Source: Sphingomonas lacunae
GTDB taxonomy: Bacteria > Pseudomonadota > Alphaproteobacteria > Sphingomonadales > Sphingomonadaceae
Reading direction: 5' to 3'
Assembly: GCF_012979535.1 (NCBI RefSeq)
Contig: NZ_CP053015.1
Location: 2,046,001 to 2,110,000, forward strand
DNA length: 64,000 nucleotides
The translations under genes and the position numbers were made by a program. Shown here piece by piece: positions 36,201 to 44,574 of the stretch; position 1 is the first letter of the stretch, and each line of letters starts with the position of its first letter. Below the pieces are notes generated by a model, which did no database searches, had not been told where the DNA came from, and saw only the letters and a program-made list of their open reading frames with translations.

Positions 36201-36809
36201 GTGCGGCTGTTAGTGATTGATACGTGTACGCCGCATTTGAGCGTCGCCCTGTTTGATGGCGAGCAGTTGATCGGCCACCGCCATGTATTGATAGGCAGGG
36301 GGCATGCCGAACAGCTGCTGCCAACTATTTCTGACTTGCCTGACGGTGGCCGGGCCACAGCGATTTGCGTAGGTTGCGGCCCTGGCAGTTTCACAGGGCA
36401 GCGGATTGGCATTGCTGCTGCCAAGGCATTGGCCTTTGGATGGGGAGCGGACCTGAAAGGGTTCAATACTTTATCCTTGGTTGCAGCACATGGCCGCAGC
36501 CTGAGCGGCGCGGACCAGTTGGCAGTGGTTATCGATGGGGGACATGGCGAATGGCTGGTCGCAGGCGGTCAGGCCATGAATGACCCTGTTGTCGTCAATT
36601 CCTGCACACCTGACGCGGCTGTCAGCTGCATTACTGATCAACATGTTGCCGGTCAGAGAGCGGTCGATTTTGTTTCCCTGCGCGGTTTCGGACAGGCGTG
36701 GCCAGCCGAAGCAGATGCGAGGCTGTTTCCTTTCCTTGGTCCAAAAGAAATTTTCGGCGATCTGCGGCCTTTGTATGCGCGACCGCCAGATGCAAAGGTT
36801 GCTGCTTGA
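36201..36809 (+). CDS. tsaB: tRNA threonylcarbamoyladenosine synthesis protein TsaB
   Basis: TsaB is the partner of TsaD in making t6A at position 37 of tRNAs that read ANN codons. The 202-residue protein has the N-terminal ASKHA-like MRLLVIDTCTPHLSVALF and the signature GCGPGSFTGQRIGIAAAKAL. The stop overlaps the start of rimI by one base (TGATG), a common arrangement. Confidence 0.93.
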   Translation: MRLLVIDTCTPHLSVALFDGEQLIGHRHVLIGRGHAEQLLPTISDLPDGGRATAICVGCGPGSFTGQRIGIAAAKALAFGWGADLKGFNTLSLVAAHGRSLSGADQLAVVIDGGHGEWLVAGGQAMNDPVVVNSCTPDAAVSCITDQHVAGQRAVDFVSLRGFGQAWPAEADARLFPFLGPKEIFGDLRPLYARPPDAKVAA

Positions 36810-37309
36810 TGGCAGGCAATTACGCTACCCGTCAGCCCGTTGATGTCGTGGGTATCGGGATGGACCGACTGGCGGCTGTGGATGAGATTATGGCCGCTGC
36901 ATTTGATCCCAGATATGGCGAAGCATGGAACTCAGCTCAGGTGCTCGCCACCTTGGCGATGCCCGGTTACCAACTGCGCGGAGCCTATTTGGGCGACGGT
37001 GCGGGACAGCTCGCGGGCTTTGCCATCTTTCGGATAATTGCGGGGGAGAGCGAGCTGCTTTTGTTGGCCGTTCATCCCCGATGGCGTAGATCTGGCGTTG
37101 CGACGGCCCTAATGAACGACTGGCTGAGCATATGCAGCGGTGAACTGGTGACCATGGCTTGTCTTGAGATGCGCGAAGACAATCCTGCGCGTGATCTCTA
37201 TCGCGCCTTTGGATTTGTCGAGGTTGCATTACGCAAATCCTATTACCGCGGAAACGATGGGACAATGCGAAACGCGGTCACAATGAACAAGATGGTCACA
37301 GCTTTCTGA
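36809..37309 (+). CDS. rimI: Ribosomal protein S18-alanine N-acetyltransferase, RimI type
   Basis: The 166-residue GNAT acetyltransferase has the acetyl-CoA motif LLAVHPRWRRSGVATALM and the later NPARDLYRAFGFVEVALRKSYY (in parts). RimI acetylates the N-terminus of S18. The ATG at 36809 overlaps tsaB; an upstream frame from 36698 runs inside tsaB and is not real. The tsaB-rimI pair is widely conserved. Confidence 0.9.
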   Translation: MAGNYATRQPVDVVGIGMDRLAAVDEIMAAAFDPRYGEAWNSAQVLATLAMPGYQLRGAYLGDGAGQLAGFAIFRIIAGESELLLLAVHPRWRRSGVATALMNDWLSICSGELVTMACLEMREDNPARDLYRAFGFVEVALRKSYYRGNDGTMRNAVTMNKMVTAF

Positions 37310-37467
37310 TCTTTTCTGTAAGGATATTATAAGTTCCGATTTAGAAATTGATTTGGAATGTTGCACCATCATGAAAATTCCATTAGAGGGTCACGTGATC
37401 GATGTTGATTCCATCATTGAGTATGAGGGACGATGCGATCTAACAATCATATCTCGGGAATATTGAA
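37310..37467 (+). promoter_or_regulatory. AT-rich leader of the MucR regulator gene
   Basis: These 158 bases are visibly richer in A and T than the rest of the window, with several TATTATA-like and AATT-containing stretches and an AT-rich block just before the ATG at 37468. Ros/MucR proteins bind AT-rich DNA with T-A steps and often repress their own gene. That this is a MucR autoregulation site is inference. Confidence 0.4.
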
Positions 37468-37902
37468 ATGGCAGACGCAAACGATACGCAGGAATTTCTT
37501 GCGACATTAACAGCAGACATCGTCTCGGCGCACGTCAGCAATAATAGCGTTTCGACAGCGGAGCTTCCTGGCCTCATCCAGTCGGTTTTCGCTTCTTTGG
37601 CTGGACTTGGTTCGGCTCCGGTAGTTGCTGAAGAGAAGCAGCAGCCCGCTGTGTCTGTCCGTTCTTCGATTAAGCCAGACTATATCGTCTGCCTTGAAGA
37701 CGGTAAGAAACTGAAGATGCTGAAGCGTCACCTGATGACGCACTATCAGATGACTCCTGACGATTATCGAGCGAAGTGGGGGCTTCCTAGCGATTATCCG
37801 ATGGTAGCGCCCAATTATGCAGAGCAGCGCCGGTCGCTGGCCAAGCAGATCGGCCTTGGGACCAAGGGACGCGGTGGCGGTCGCAAGCCTGGCCGCAAAT
37901 AA
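37468..37902 (+). CDS. Ros/MucR-family transcriptional regulator
   Basis: The 144-residue protein is a MucR-type global regulator. It has an N-terminal multimerising helix region (residues 1-50) and a zinc-finger-like domain with CLEDGKKLKMLKRHLMTHY, then YRAKWGLPSDYPMVAPNYA, and a glycine/lysine-rich C-terminal tail. In this finger the second cysteine of the classic C2H2 pattern is aspartate, a variant known among MucR relatives. Such regulators control polysaccharide, motility and cell-cycle genes in other alphaproteobacteria. Confidence 0.93.
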   Translation: MADANDTQEFLATLTADIVSAHVSNNSVSTAELPGLIQSVFASLAGLGSAPVVAEEKQQPAVSVRSSIKPDYIVCLEDGKKLKMLKRHLMTHYQMTPDDYRAKWGLPSDYPMVAPNYAEQRRSLAKQIGLGTKGRGGGRKPGRK

Positions 37903-37929
37903 GCTGTATTGTCTCTGATTGCGCGGTTT

Positions 37930-37967
37930 GCCCGCTCATCCGTGCCACTGTGCCTGGATGGGCGGGC
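37930..37967 (+). terminator. Terminator after the MucR gene
   Basis: A 12-bp stem (37930-37941 with 37956-37967, one G-U pair) with a 14-base loop is followed by a T-rich run. It lies between the mucR-like gene and fur. Confidence 0.75.
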
Positions 37968-38089
37968 GTTCTTGTTGTGGTGCGGTACCGATTAACGGGT
38001 TGCTGTGGGCGCGGTTCCGCTAGTCGGTCACTTGCTGCTCCTGATCGAGTAACCTATATGCTCCGCAGGGTTGCAACGGCGAAGGTTAC

Positions 38090-38512
38090 ATGGGCAACAA
38101 AATCGACATCGAAACGCTCTGCGCCGAAAAGGGTTTGCGAATTACCGAGCAAAGGCGCGTGATTGCCAAAGTCATCGGCGATTCGGATGATCATCCCGAT
38201 GTTGAAACGCTTCACGCGCGGGCGTCCGCGATAGACAGCGGGATATCGATAGCGACGGTATACCGGACTGTGCGCCTGTTTGAGGAAGCAGGGATACTTG
38301 ACCGGCATGATTTCGGCGATGGCCGATCCCGTTATGAGGCCGCGCCTGAAGCGCATCATGACCATCTGATTGATGTTGAGACTGGGCGTGTGATCGAGTT
38401 TGTCGACCCCGAGCTTGAAGTCTTGCAGCGGCAGATTGCCGAACGCCTAGGGTTTCGTTTGGTTGACCATCGCATGGAGTTGTATGGCGTTGCCATTAAC
38501 CGGAAGGATTGA
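38090..38512 (+). CDS. fur: Ferric uptake regulator family protein (Fur)
   Basis: The 140-residue protein has the Fur winged helix (RITEQRRVIAKVI, then GISIATVYRTVRLFEEAGIL) and the metal site EAHHDHLID. The paired cysteine motifs that bind structural zinc in enteric Fur are absent, as in other alphaproteobacterial Fur proteins. It represses iron uptake when iron is plentiful, although Mur-like manganese sensing is known in some relatives. It opens the run plsC-miaB-phoH-ybeY-corC. Confidence 0.93.
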   Translation: MGNKIDIETLCAEKGLRITEQRRVIAKVIGDSDDHPDVETLHARASAIDSGISIATVYRTVRLFEEAGILDRHDFGDGRSRYEAAPEAHHDHLIDVETGRVIEFVDPELEVLQRQIAERLGFRLVDHRMELYGVAINRKD

Positions 38513-38537
38513 CGCCAAATCCTCCCAGGGGCGTGTC

Positions 38538-39293
38538 ATGTCAGTGGCCAGTTGGCTGCGCATTGTCGCGCGGCTGAGCGCACTGGTTGGGTTGTTGGTC
38601 CTCCTGGTGCCCTTACACTATTTGACACATGCAATTGGTCGCCATTCGCATTGGCCACGAACCTTCCTCGGCTCGGCGGCGGCTGTTGTCGGGGCGAAAG
38701 TCGTCACCGTGGGGGCTCCTCGTTTCGGCAATGTGTTTTTCGTCGCCAATCATTTGAGTTGGATAGATATTCTGGCTCTGGGCGGAGCGAGTGGGACCGC
38801 CTTTATTGCAAAGGCTGAATTGGCCAAGACCCCCGTGATCGGCTGGCTGTGTGGTTTGAACCGCACTTTGTATGTCTCGCGCGATGACAGGCTGGGTGTA
38901 TCCTCGCAAATCAGCATGGTTCGGGAAGCGATGGCCGAGAACCATGCCATAGCAGTGTTTCCCGAGGGCACGACCAATGACGGCCGATCATTGCTGCCGT
39001 TCAAGTCATCCTTGCTTGGGGTTCTGGAACCACCGCCTGCGGATGTGCATGTGCAACCAGTATTCATTGACTATGGTGATGTGTCCAGCGAGATTGCCTG
39101 GATTGGGAATGAGGGTGGCATTGACAATGCCCTGCGGATATTGGGCCGCAGTGGTCGATTTGATCTCCATATCCATTTTCTTGAATCCTTCGATCCGACC
39201 CTTTTGGGTGGTCGAAAAGCGATCGCGGCGGAGTGTCGCGCGCGGATTGAGGCGGTCATGCAGTCCGAACTATATCAGCGTAGCGTGGCTTGA
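38538..39293 (+). CDS. 1-acyl-sn-glycerol-3-phosphate acyltransferase (PlsC type)
   Basis: The 251-residue membrane-bound enzyme has one or two N-terminal hydrophobic helices, the HxxxxD motif in ANHLSWIDILALGG, and FPEGTTNDG, which binds phosphate. It adds the second acyl chain in phosphatidic acid synthesis. The ATG at 38538 is chosen because the frame further upstream overlaps fur. It follows fur by 25 bases. Confidence 0.9.
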   Translation: MSVASWLRIVARLSALVGLLVLLVPLHYLTHAIGRHSHWPRTFLGSAAAVVGAKVVTVGAPRFGNVFFVANHLSWIDILALGGASGTAFIAKAELAKTPVIGWLCGLNRTLYVSRDDRLGVSSQISMVREAMAENHAIAVFPEGTTNDGRSLLPFKSSLLGVLEPPPADVHVQPVFIDYGDVSSEIAWIGNEGGIDNALRILGRSGRFDLHIHFLESFDPTLLGGRKAIAAECRARIEAVMQSELYQRSVA

Positions 39294-39503
39294 TCCGAAC
39301 AAGGATGTTTGAAACCGAAACCGGATCAGGCTTGGTCACGCGGGAAACTCGGCCGGGCTAGAACTCCGCTGCCATGGATCAAAACACGAGTGCTGCCACG
39401 GTGATGTCTTTCCCCGTGCGGCTCCATCTCGCATTGGCAGCTGAAATGGCCTAGGTGCCTTTCCTTGACACTATCCGGCAATTGTTGGCGCTACGGACAT
39501 AAG

Positions 39504-40802
39504 ATGCGATACCATGTAAAGAGTTTTGGCTGTCAGATGAATGTTTATGACGGCGAACGCATGAGCGAAATGCTTTCCGGCGAGGGCATGGTGCCTGCCG
39601 CCAATGCGGTTGATGCGGATCTGGTTGTGCTCAACACATGCCATATTCGGGAAAAGGCTACGGAAAAGGTCTATTCCGATATTGGCCGTTTGCGGCGCGC
39701 CGACGGCACACGTCCCATGATTGCTGTGGCTGGTTGCGTTGCCCAGGCTGAGGGCAAGGAGATCGCTCGCAGGGCCAAGGTGGATGTGGTGGTAGGGCCC
39801 CAAGCTTACCATCGCTTGCCCCAATTATTGAAACAGGCCTCTGAACATGGGCTGGCTGTTGATACTGACATGCCGGCGGATTCAAAATTCGCTTCCTTGC
39901 CAAGCCGTAAGCGTGTCGGAGCGTCTGCTTTTCTGACAATCCAGGAAGGCTGCGACAAATTTTGCACCTATTGTGTTGTGCCCTACACGCGTGGAGCAGA
40001 GGTAAGTCGTCCATTTGCTGCTATCCTCGACGAGGCCCGTTCACTGGTTGATGCGGGTGCCCGGGAAATCACGTTGCTTGGGCAGAATGTGAACGCGTGG
40101 TCCGGGACGGATGATGTCGGGCGGTCCATTGGTCTGGCCGGACTGATCCGCGCGCTTGATAGACTGTCCGGCCTCTGGCGCATCCGTTACACAACCAGCC
40201 ATCCGAACAACATGACGGACGATCTGATCGCTGCACATGGAGATGTGGAAAAGCTGATGCCGTTTCTGCATCTGCCCGTCCAATCGGGCAATGACAGGGT
40301 GCTGCGGGCAATGAATCGAAGCCATGGTCGTGATGACTACCTCCGGCAGATTGAAAGGGTTCGGCAGGTCCGACCGGACATTGCCATTTCCGGTGATTTC
40401 ATCGTTGGCTTCCCGGGTGAAACCGAAGCCGAATTTCTCGATACGCTGAGTCTGGTAGAAGCGATTGGATATGCGCAGGCGTTCAGTTTCAAATATAGCG
40501 CGCGTCCGGGGACACCGGCTGCGGACCTAGGGCATATGGTGGCCCCCGACGTTTTGGATGATCGCTTGCAACGTCTTCAGGCGAACCTTTTGCGCGATCA
40601 GGCGCGATTCAATGCCGACTCTGTTGGCCGCAGATGCGAAGTTTTGCTTGAACGGGATGGACGAAAGCCGGGTCAATTGATCGGCAAATCGCCTTGGATG
40701 CAATCCGTGCACGTTCTTTCTGATGACCAGATCGGCGATATCGTTTTGGTCGATCTGACAGAGGCTGGCCCCTTGTCCCTGAGCGGCCAGATCGTCACTT
40801 GA
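39504..40802 (+). CDS. miaB: tRNA-2-methylthio-N6-dimethylallyladenosine synthase MiaB
   Basis: MiaB adds a methylthio group to i6A37 in tRNA using two 4Fe-4S clusters. The 432-residue protein has an N-terminal UPF0004 domain with cysteines in SFGCQMNVYD and NTCHIREKA. The radical-SAM cysteines are CDKFCTYC, and a TRAM domain lies at the end. The start at 39504 (MRYHVKSFGC) fits the family; the longer frame from 39465 adds no homology. Confidence 0.96.
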   Translation: MRYHVKSFGCQMNVYDGERMSEMLSGEGMVPAANAVDADLVVLNTCHIREKATEKVYSDIGRLRRADGTRPMIAVAGCVAQAEGKEIARRAKVDVVVGPQAYHRLPQLLKQASEHGLAVDTDMPADSKFASLPSRKRVGASAFLTIQEGCDKFCTYCVVPYTRGAEVSRPFAAILDEARSLVDAGAREITLLGQNVNAWSGTDDVGRSIGLAGLIRALDRLSGLWRIRYTTSHPNNMTDDLIAAHGDVEKLMPFLHLPVQSGNDRVLRAMNRSHGRDDYLRQIERVRQVRPDIAISGDFIVGFPGETEAEFLDTLSLVEAIGYAQAFSFKYSARPGTPAADLGHMVAPDVLDDRLQRLQANLLRDQARFNADSVGRRCEVLLERDGRKPGQLIGKSPWMQSVHVLSDDQIGDIVLVDLTEAGPLSLSGQIVT

Positions 40803-40946
40803 GGGCGTTCGCCAGTCATCATTAGCAGCCATTCAAAATTTTGCTGTCACAAGGCGCGAAGTGGTGCATCTTGTGCCTGCTACCGTTTCTGGAGACCGTC
40901 GAGCCATGTCTGGCGACGGGCCCTGGGACTGCGCTGAAGGAACCAT

Positions 40947-41942
40947 ATGAGCCGAAAGCCCCTGCCTGCTCGTTCCGGTGACCGGAGCCGGACCGAAATG
41001 ACCTTTGACCGCCCGCAATTGCTGCCTCAGTTATTTGGGCAATATGATCAAAATCTGGTCGCGCTGGAGAACCGGCTGGGCGTTTTCATCACCGCGCGCG
41101 GTGATCGGGTCGGTCTGGAAGGAACGGCTGAAAGCGTCGCGCTTGCACGGGATGTTTTGAACGATCTTTACCGACGATTGCAGCGGGGTGATGAAATCGA
41201 TCCCGGCTTGCTGGACGCCGTTATTGCCATGGCGGCAGAGCCAACGCTGGATGGCATTGTGCAACGTGCCGACCATTCCAGTCCGCCGATCATGATCCGC
41301 ACCAGGAAAAAGACGATTGTCCCGCGATCGTCCACCCAGATCGGCTATATGCACGCCCTGGTGCGCGATGATATAATTTTTGCGCTTGGCCCAGCAGGAA
41401 CAGGCAAGACATATCTTGCCGTCGCCCAGGCCGTCAGCCAGTTGATCCAAGGCAGTGTGCAGCGGCTGATCCTCTCGCGCCCCGCAGTCGAGGCTGGTGA
41501 GCGGCTAGGGTTTCTGCCCGGCGACATGAAGGACAAGGTCGATCCATATTTGCGTCCGCTTTATGACGCTTTGTATGATTGTCTGCCCGCTGAGCAAGTC
41601 GAGCGACGGATCGCATCAGGAGAGATAGAAGTCGCGCCGTTAGCGTTCATGCGCGGGCGAACCCTGGCGGATGCCTTTGTCATCCTTGATGAAGCGCAGA
41701 ACACCACTGTCGCGCAGATGAAGATGTTTCTTACCCGTTTTGGCCTGAACAGCCGTATGGTTGTGTGCGGTGACCCGAAACAGGTGGACCTGCCTCCGCC
41801 CGGTGTTTCCGGGCTTCAAGACGCGGTTGGCCGACTGGAGGGCGTTGACGGGATTTCCGTGGTTCGCTTCTCAACGGCCGACGTCGTGCGGCATCCCATC
41901 GTCGGTCGGATCGTTGAAGCCTATGAGGGCAAGGATGATTGA
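40947..41942 (+). CDS. PhoH-like ATPase
   Basis: The 331-residue protein has an N-terminal KH-like part and the PhoH ATPase domain with Walker A GPAGTGKTYLAV, RPAVEAGERLGFLPGD and DEAQNTT. The PhoH-YbeY pair is conserved. YbeY is an endoribonuclease and PhoH is thought to be an RNA-related ATPase. Its stop overlaps the YbeY start by eight bases. AAGGA precedes the ATG. Confidence 0.94.
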   Translation: MSRKPLPARSGDRSRTEMTFDRPQLLPQLFGQYDQNLVALENRLGVFITARGDRVGLEGTAESVALARDVLNDLYRRLQRGDEIDPGLLDAVIAMAAEPTLDGIVQRADHSSPPIMIRTRKKTIVPRSSTQIGYMHALVRDDIIFALGPAGTGKTYLAVAQAVSQLIQGSVQRLILSRPAVEAGERLGFLPGDMKDKVDPYLRPLYDALYDCLPAEQVERRIASGEIEVAPLAFMRGRTLADAFVILDEAQNTTVAQMKMFLTRFGLNSRMVVCGDPKQVDLPPPGVSGLQDAVGRLEGVDGISVVRFSTADVVRHPIVGRIVEAYEGKDD

Positions 41943-42447
41943 CGTTGCTGTCACCATCGATCCATGTTGGGAAGGCGAGGGCGATTGGCAAACATCGCTC
42001 ACGAAAGCTGTAGAGGCGACATTGGATGCCAGTCCGTTTCGTTTCTGGCTGACATTGCCGGCAACAGCCGAGGTCGCGATACAACTGACCGATGATAGAG
42101 AGGTGCAATTGCTCAATGCCACTTGGCGTGGCAAGGACAGGCCGACCAATGTTCTTTCATTCCCGCAGTTGGAAAGGGAAGAGGTGATGAACGGCGCTCC
42201 GATGCCTCTGGTTGAGACGCTGTTTGGCGATATAGTGTTGGCCTGGGAGACATGCGCACGGGAAGCCTCAGAAAAGTCGGTTTCCATCAGGGCCCATGCC
42301 ATTCACTTGGTGGTCCATGGCACGCTGCACCTGCTGGGTTATGACCACCAGACCGAGCAAGACGCGGAAGCAATGGAGGGCCTAGAGAAACAGGTAATGG
42401 AGTCACTGGGATTTGCAGACCCTTACACCTTGGAAGGAGCGAATTAA
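41935..42447 (+). CDS. ybeY: Endoribonuclease YbeY (16S rRNA maturation)
   Basis: The 170-residue protein contains the metal-binding signature HGTLHLLGYDH (H3 motif), preceded by RPTNVLSFP. YbeY is a zinc-dependent RNase for 3' processing of 16S rRNA and ribosome quality control. The ATG at 41935 lies within the end of the PhoH gene; the upstream frame to 41761 is a shadow of it. The corC-type gene follows without a gap. Confidence 0.95.
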   Translation: MIDVAVTIDPCWEGEGDWQTSLTKAVEATLDASPFRFWLTLPATAEVAIQLTDDREVQLLNATWRGKDRPTNVLSFPQLEREEVMNGAPMPLVETLFGDIVLAWETCAREASEKSVSIRAHAIHLVVHGTLHLLGYDHQTEQDAEAMEGLEKQVMESLGFADPYTLEGAN

Positions 42448-43365
42448 ATGGCGAGCAGCGGGCCCAAATCGGAGGGCGACAGTAGTAGCCGTCTTTGGCG
42501 CTATTTGCGCAATATCTGGTTCGGGGACTCCAATGAGCCCACACTGCGTGAGCAGATAGAAGAAGTCATCGACGAGGCCGAAGAGGACGCCGAGATTGAC
42601 ACCCAAGCGGCCCGGGAAGGCGATTTGTCTCGGGTCGAGCGGGAAATGCTGCGGAACATGCTCAACTTTGGGGAGCAAACGGCGGATGATGTAGCCGTTC
42701 CGCGTGGAGATATCATCGCAATCGATGAGAACGCCAGCTTTGACGACGTAGTGGCCCTGTTTGCAGAGGCAGACCATAGTCGATTGCCGGTGTATCGCGA
42801 CAGTCTCGACAATGTCATCGGCATGCTGCACGTCAAAGACGTATTTTCTATCCTAGCGCGTAAAGAGCCCCCGCCAGCCAAGCTAGGCCCGTTGATGCGG
42901 CAGCCCCTGTATGTGCCACAGTCGATGAGCGCGATGGAGTTGTTGGCTGAAATGCGGGCAAAGCGGACCCATCTGGCCATAGTGCTTGATGAATATGCTG
43001 GCACAGATGGCCTTTTGACGATCGAGGATCTGATGGAGGAGATCGTTGGCGATATTGAGGATGAGCATGACGAGGCTCCACAGGATTTGTTGATCCCGGT
43101 TGGGCTGGGATGCTGGGACGTCGATGCGCGTATAGAACTGGAGGAATTGGCGGAGCGACTGGACCCGCGTTTGGCTGAGGTTGAAGGAGATGTCGACACG
43201 CTGGGTGGACTTGCCTTTGTGCTGGCCGGGCATGTTCCCCAGCCGACGGAAGTCTTGACCCATCCCAGTGGATGGACGATCGAGATACGACAGGGGGACG
43301 AACGGCGTGTCGTCCTCGCGCGTTTGAGAGAGCCTGATGCCCATTCAGGGCCATCCGGAGCCTGA
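42448..43365 (+). CDS. CorC/HlyC-type CBS-domain transporter-associated protein
   Basis: The 305-residue protein has an N-terminal acidic helical region, a CBS-domain pair (about residues 75-205, with ADHSRLPVYRDSLDNVIGML and LDEYAGTDGLLTIEDL), and a C-terminal CorC_HlyC domain (about 220-300). It lacks membrane helices. CorC has been linked to magnesium/cobalt efflux. It starts right after the ybeY stop. In many relatives lnt follows; here it is a glycosyltransferase. Confidence 0.93.
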   Translation: MASSGPKSEGDSSSRLWRYLRNIWFGDSNEPTLREQIEEVIDEAEEDAEIDTQAAREGDLSRVEREMLRNMLNFGEQTADDVAVPRGDIIAIDENASFDDVVALFAEADHSRLPVYRDSLDNVIGMLHVKDVFSILARKEPPPAKLGPLMRQPLYVPQSMSAMELLAEMRAKRTHLAIVLDEYAGTDGLLTIEDLMEEIVGDIEDEHDEAPQDLLIPVGLGCWDVDARIELEELAERLDPRLAEVEGDVDTLGGLAFVLAGHVPQPTEVLTHPSGWTIEIRQGDERRVVLARLREPDAHSGPSGA

Positions 43366-43410
43366 CCCTCGGATTTGCCATTCCGTTCGGTTGGGATTAG
43401 TTCGCAGGCA

Positions 43411-44574
43411 ATGACGACTCCCGGACCTACCGCTCGTGATTTGCGTATCGCGCTTTTCAGCGGAAATTATAATTATGTCAGGGACGGTGCCAACCAGGCG
43501 CTTAACCGGTTGGTGGGCTATGGACTCAACCAAGGCGCCAAATTTCGCGTCTATTCCCCCACTGTTGCAGAACCTGCCTTTCCGCCAACTGGGGATTTGG
43601 TGGATGTTCCCGCCATACCATTGCCCGGGGGCAGGGGGGAGTACAGGCTGGCAAAGGGGCTGCCTCGCCATGTCATTGCAGACCTTGAGAGCTTTCAGCC
43701 AAACTGCGTTCACGTCTCGGCGCCTGATATTTTGGGGCACAGGGCTGTGACGTACGCCCGTAATCGCGGTCTGCCAGTGGTGGCGTCGGTACATACCCTG
43801 TTTGAGACATATCCTGCTTATTATGGATTGGGTTTCCTTGAAGGGCTGGTCGTCGCCGCGTTGCGCCGTTTTTACAATCGGTGTGATGCGCTGGTAGCCC
43901 CATCCGAAGAGATTGTGGCTCGCCTCCAGCGCCAGGGGGTCAAGCCGCCCATTGCGGTGTGGTCCCGCGGTGTTGACCATGAGCGGTTCAATCCTGTCCG
44001 TCGAGACAATGAATGGCGCCGTTCGCTTGGGATTGGGGATGACGAACTTGTAATCGGATTCCTCGGTCGGTTGGTCCTGGAAAAAGGTCTGGATATATTC
44101 GCAGCGACCTGCACGGAACTCCGTCGCCGCAATGTTCCTCATCGGGTTCTGATCATCGGGGATGGCCCGGCCAAGCATGGTTTTCTCGCCGAGGTGCCTG
44201 ACGCTGTCATGGCCGGCTTCCAGATGGGCGATGATCTGGGCCGTGCGGTAGCCTGCATGGACGTATTGCTTAATCCATCGGTGACGGAAACATTCGGCAA
44301 CGTTACCCTGGAAGCTATGGCCGCCGGTGTGGCGGTGGTCGCCGCTGACGCGACCGGTGCGCGCACATTGGTGCAAAATGGCGTCACTGGTCATCTGGTT
44401 GAACCCAGGGCAGTCAGCGCCTATGCCGATGCCATAGAAGGCTATGCCAACGATCGAGTAAGCCTACGTCAGTCAGGAACGGCGGGACATCACGCCGCGC
44501 AGGCCTATCATTGGGATGCCATCAACCAGAAGGTGGTCGACACCTATTTGTCGACCCTGCCGAAACGAGGTTGA
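43411..44574 (+). CDS. Glycosyltransferase, GT4 family
   Basis: The 387-residue protein has the GT-B fold. The N-terminal domain begins LRIALFSGNYNYVRDGANQA, and the C-terminal nucleotide-sugar domain has LVIGFLGRLVLEKGLD, with the E-x7-E motif in TETFGNVTLEAMA. Closest in type to MgtA-like alpha-mannosyl/glucosyl transferases that act on diacylglycerol or glycolipids, but the acceptor is unknown. Sphingomonads carry glycosphingolipids instead of LPS, so a lipid acceptor is attractive. It shares one base with rarA (TGATG). Confidence 0.88.
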   Translation: MTTPGPTARDLRIALFSGNYNYVRDGANQALNRLVGYGLNQGAKFRVYSPTVAEPAFPPTGDLVDVPAIPLPGGRGEYRLAKGLPRHVIADLESFQPNCVHVSAPDILGHRAVTYARNRGLPVVASVHTLFETYPAYYGLGFLEGLVVAALRRFYNRCDALVAPSEEIVARLQRQGVKPPIAVWSRGVDHERFNPVRRDNEWRRSLGIGDDELVIGFLGRLVLEKGLDIFAATCTELRRRNVPHRVLIIGDGPAKHGFLAEVPDAVMAGFQMGDDLGRAVACMDVLLNPSVTETFGNVTLEAMAAGVAVVAADATGARTLVQNGVTGHLVEPRAVSAYADAIEGYANDRVSLRQSGTAGHHAAQAYHWDAINQKVVDTYLSTLPKRG

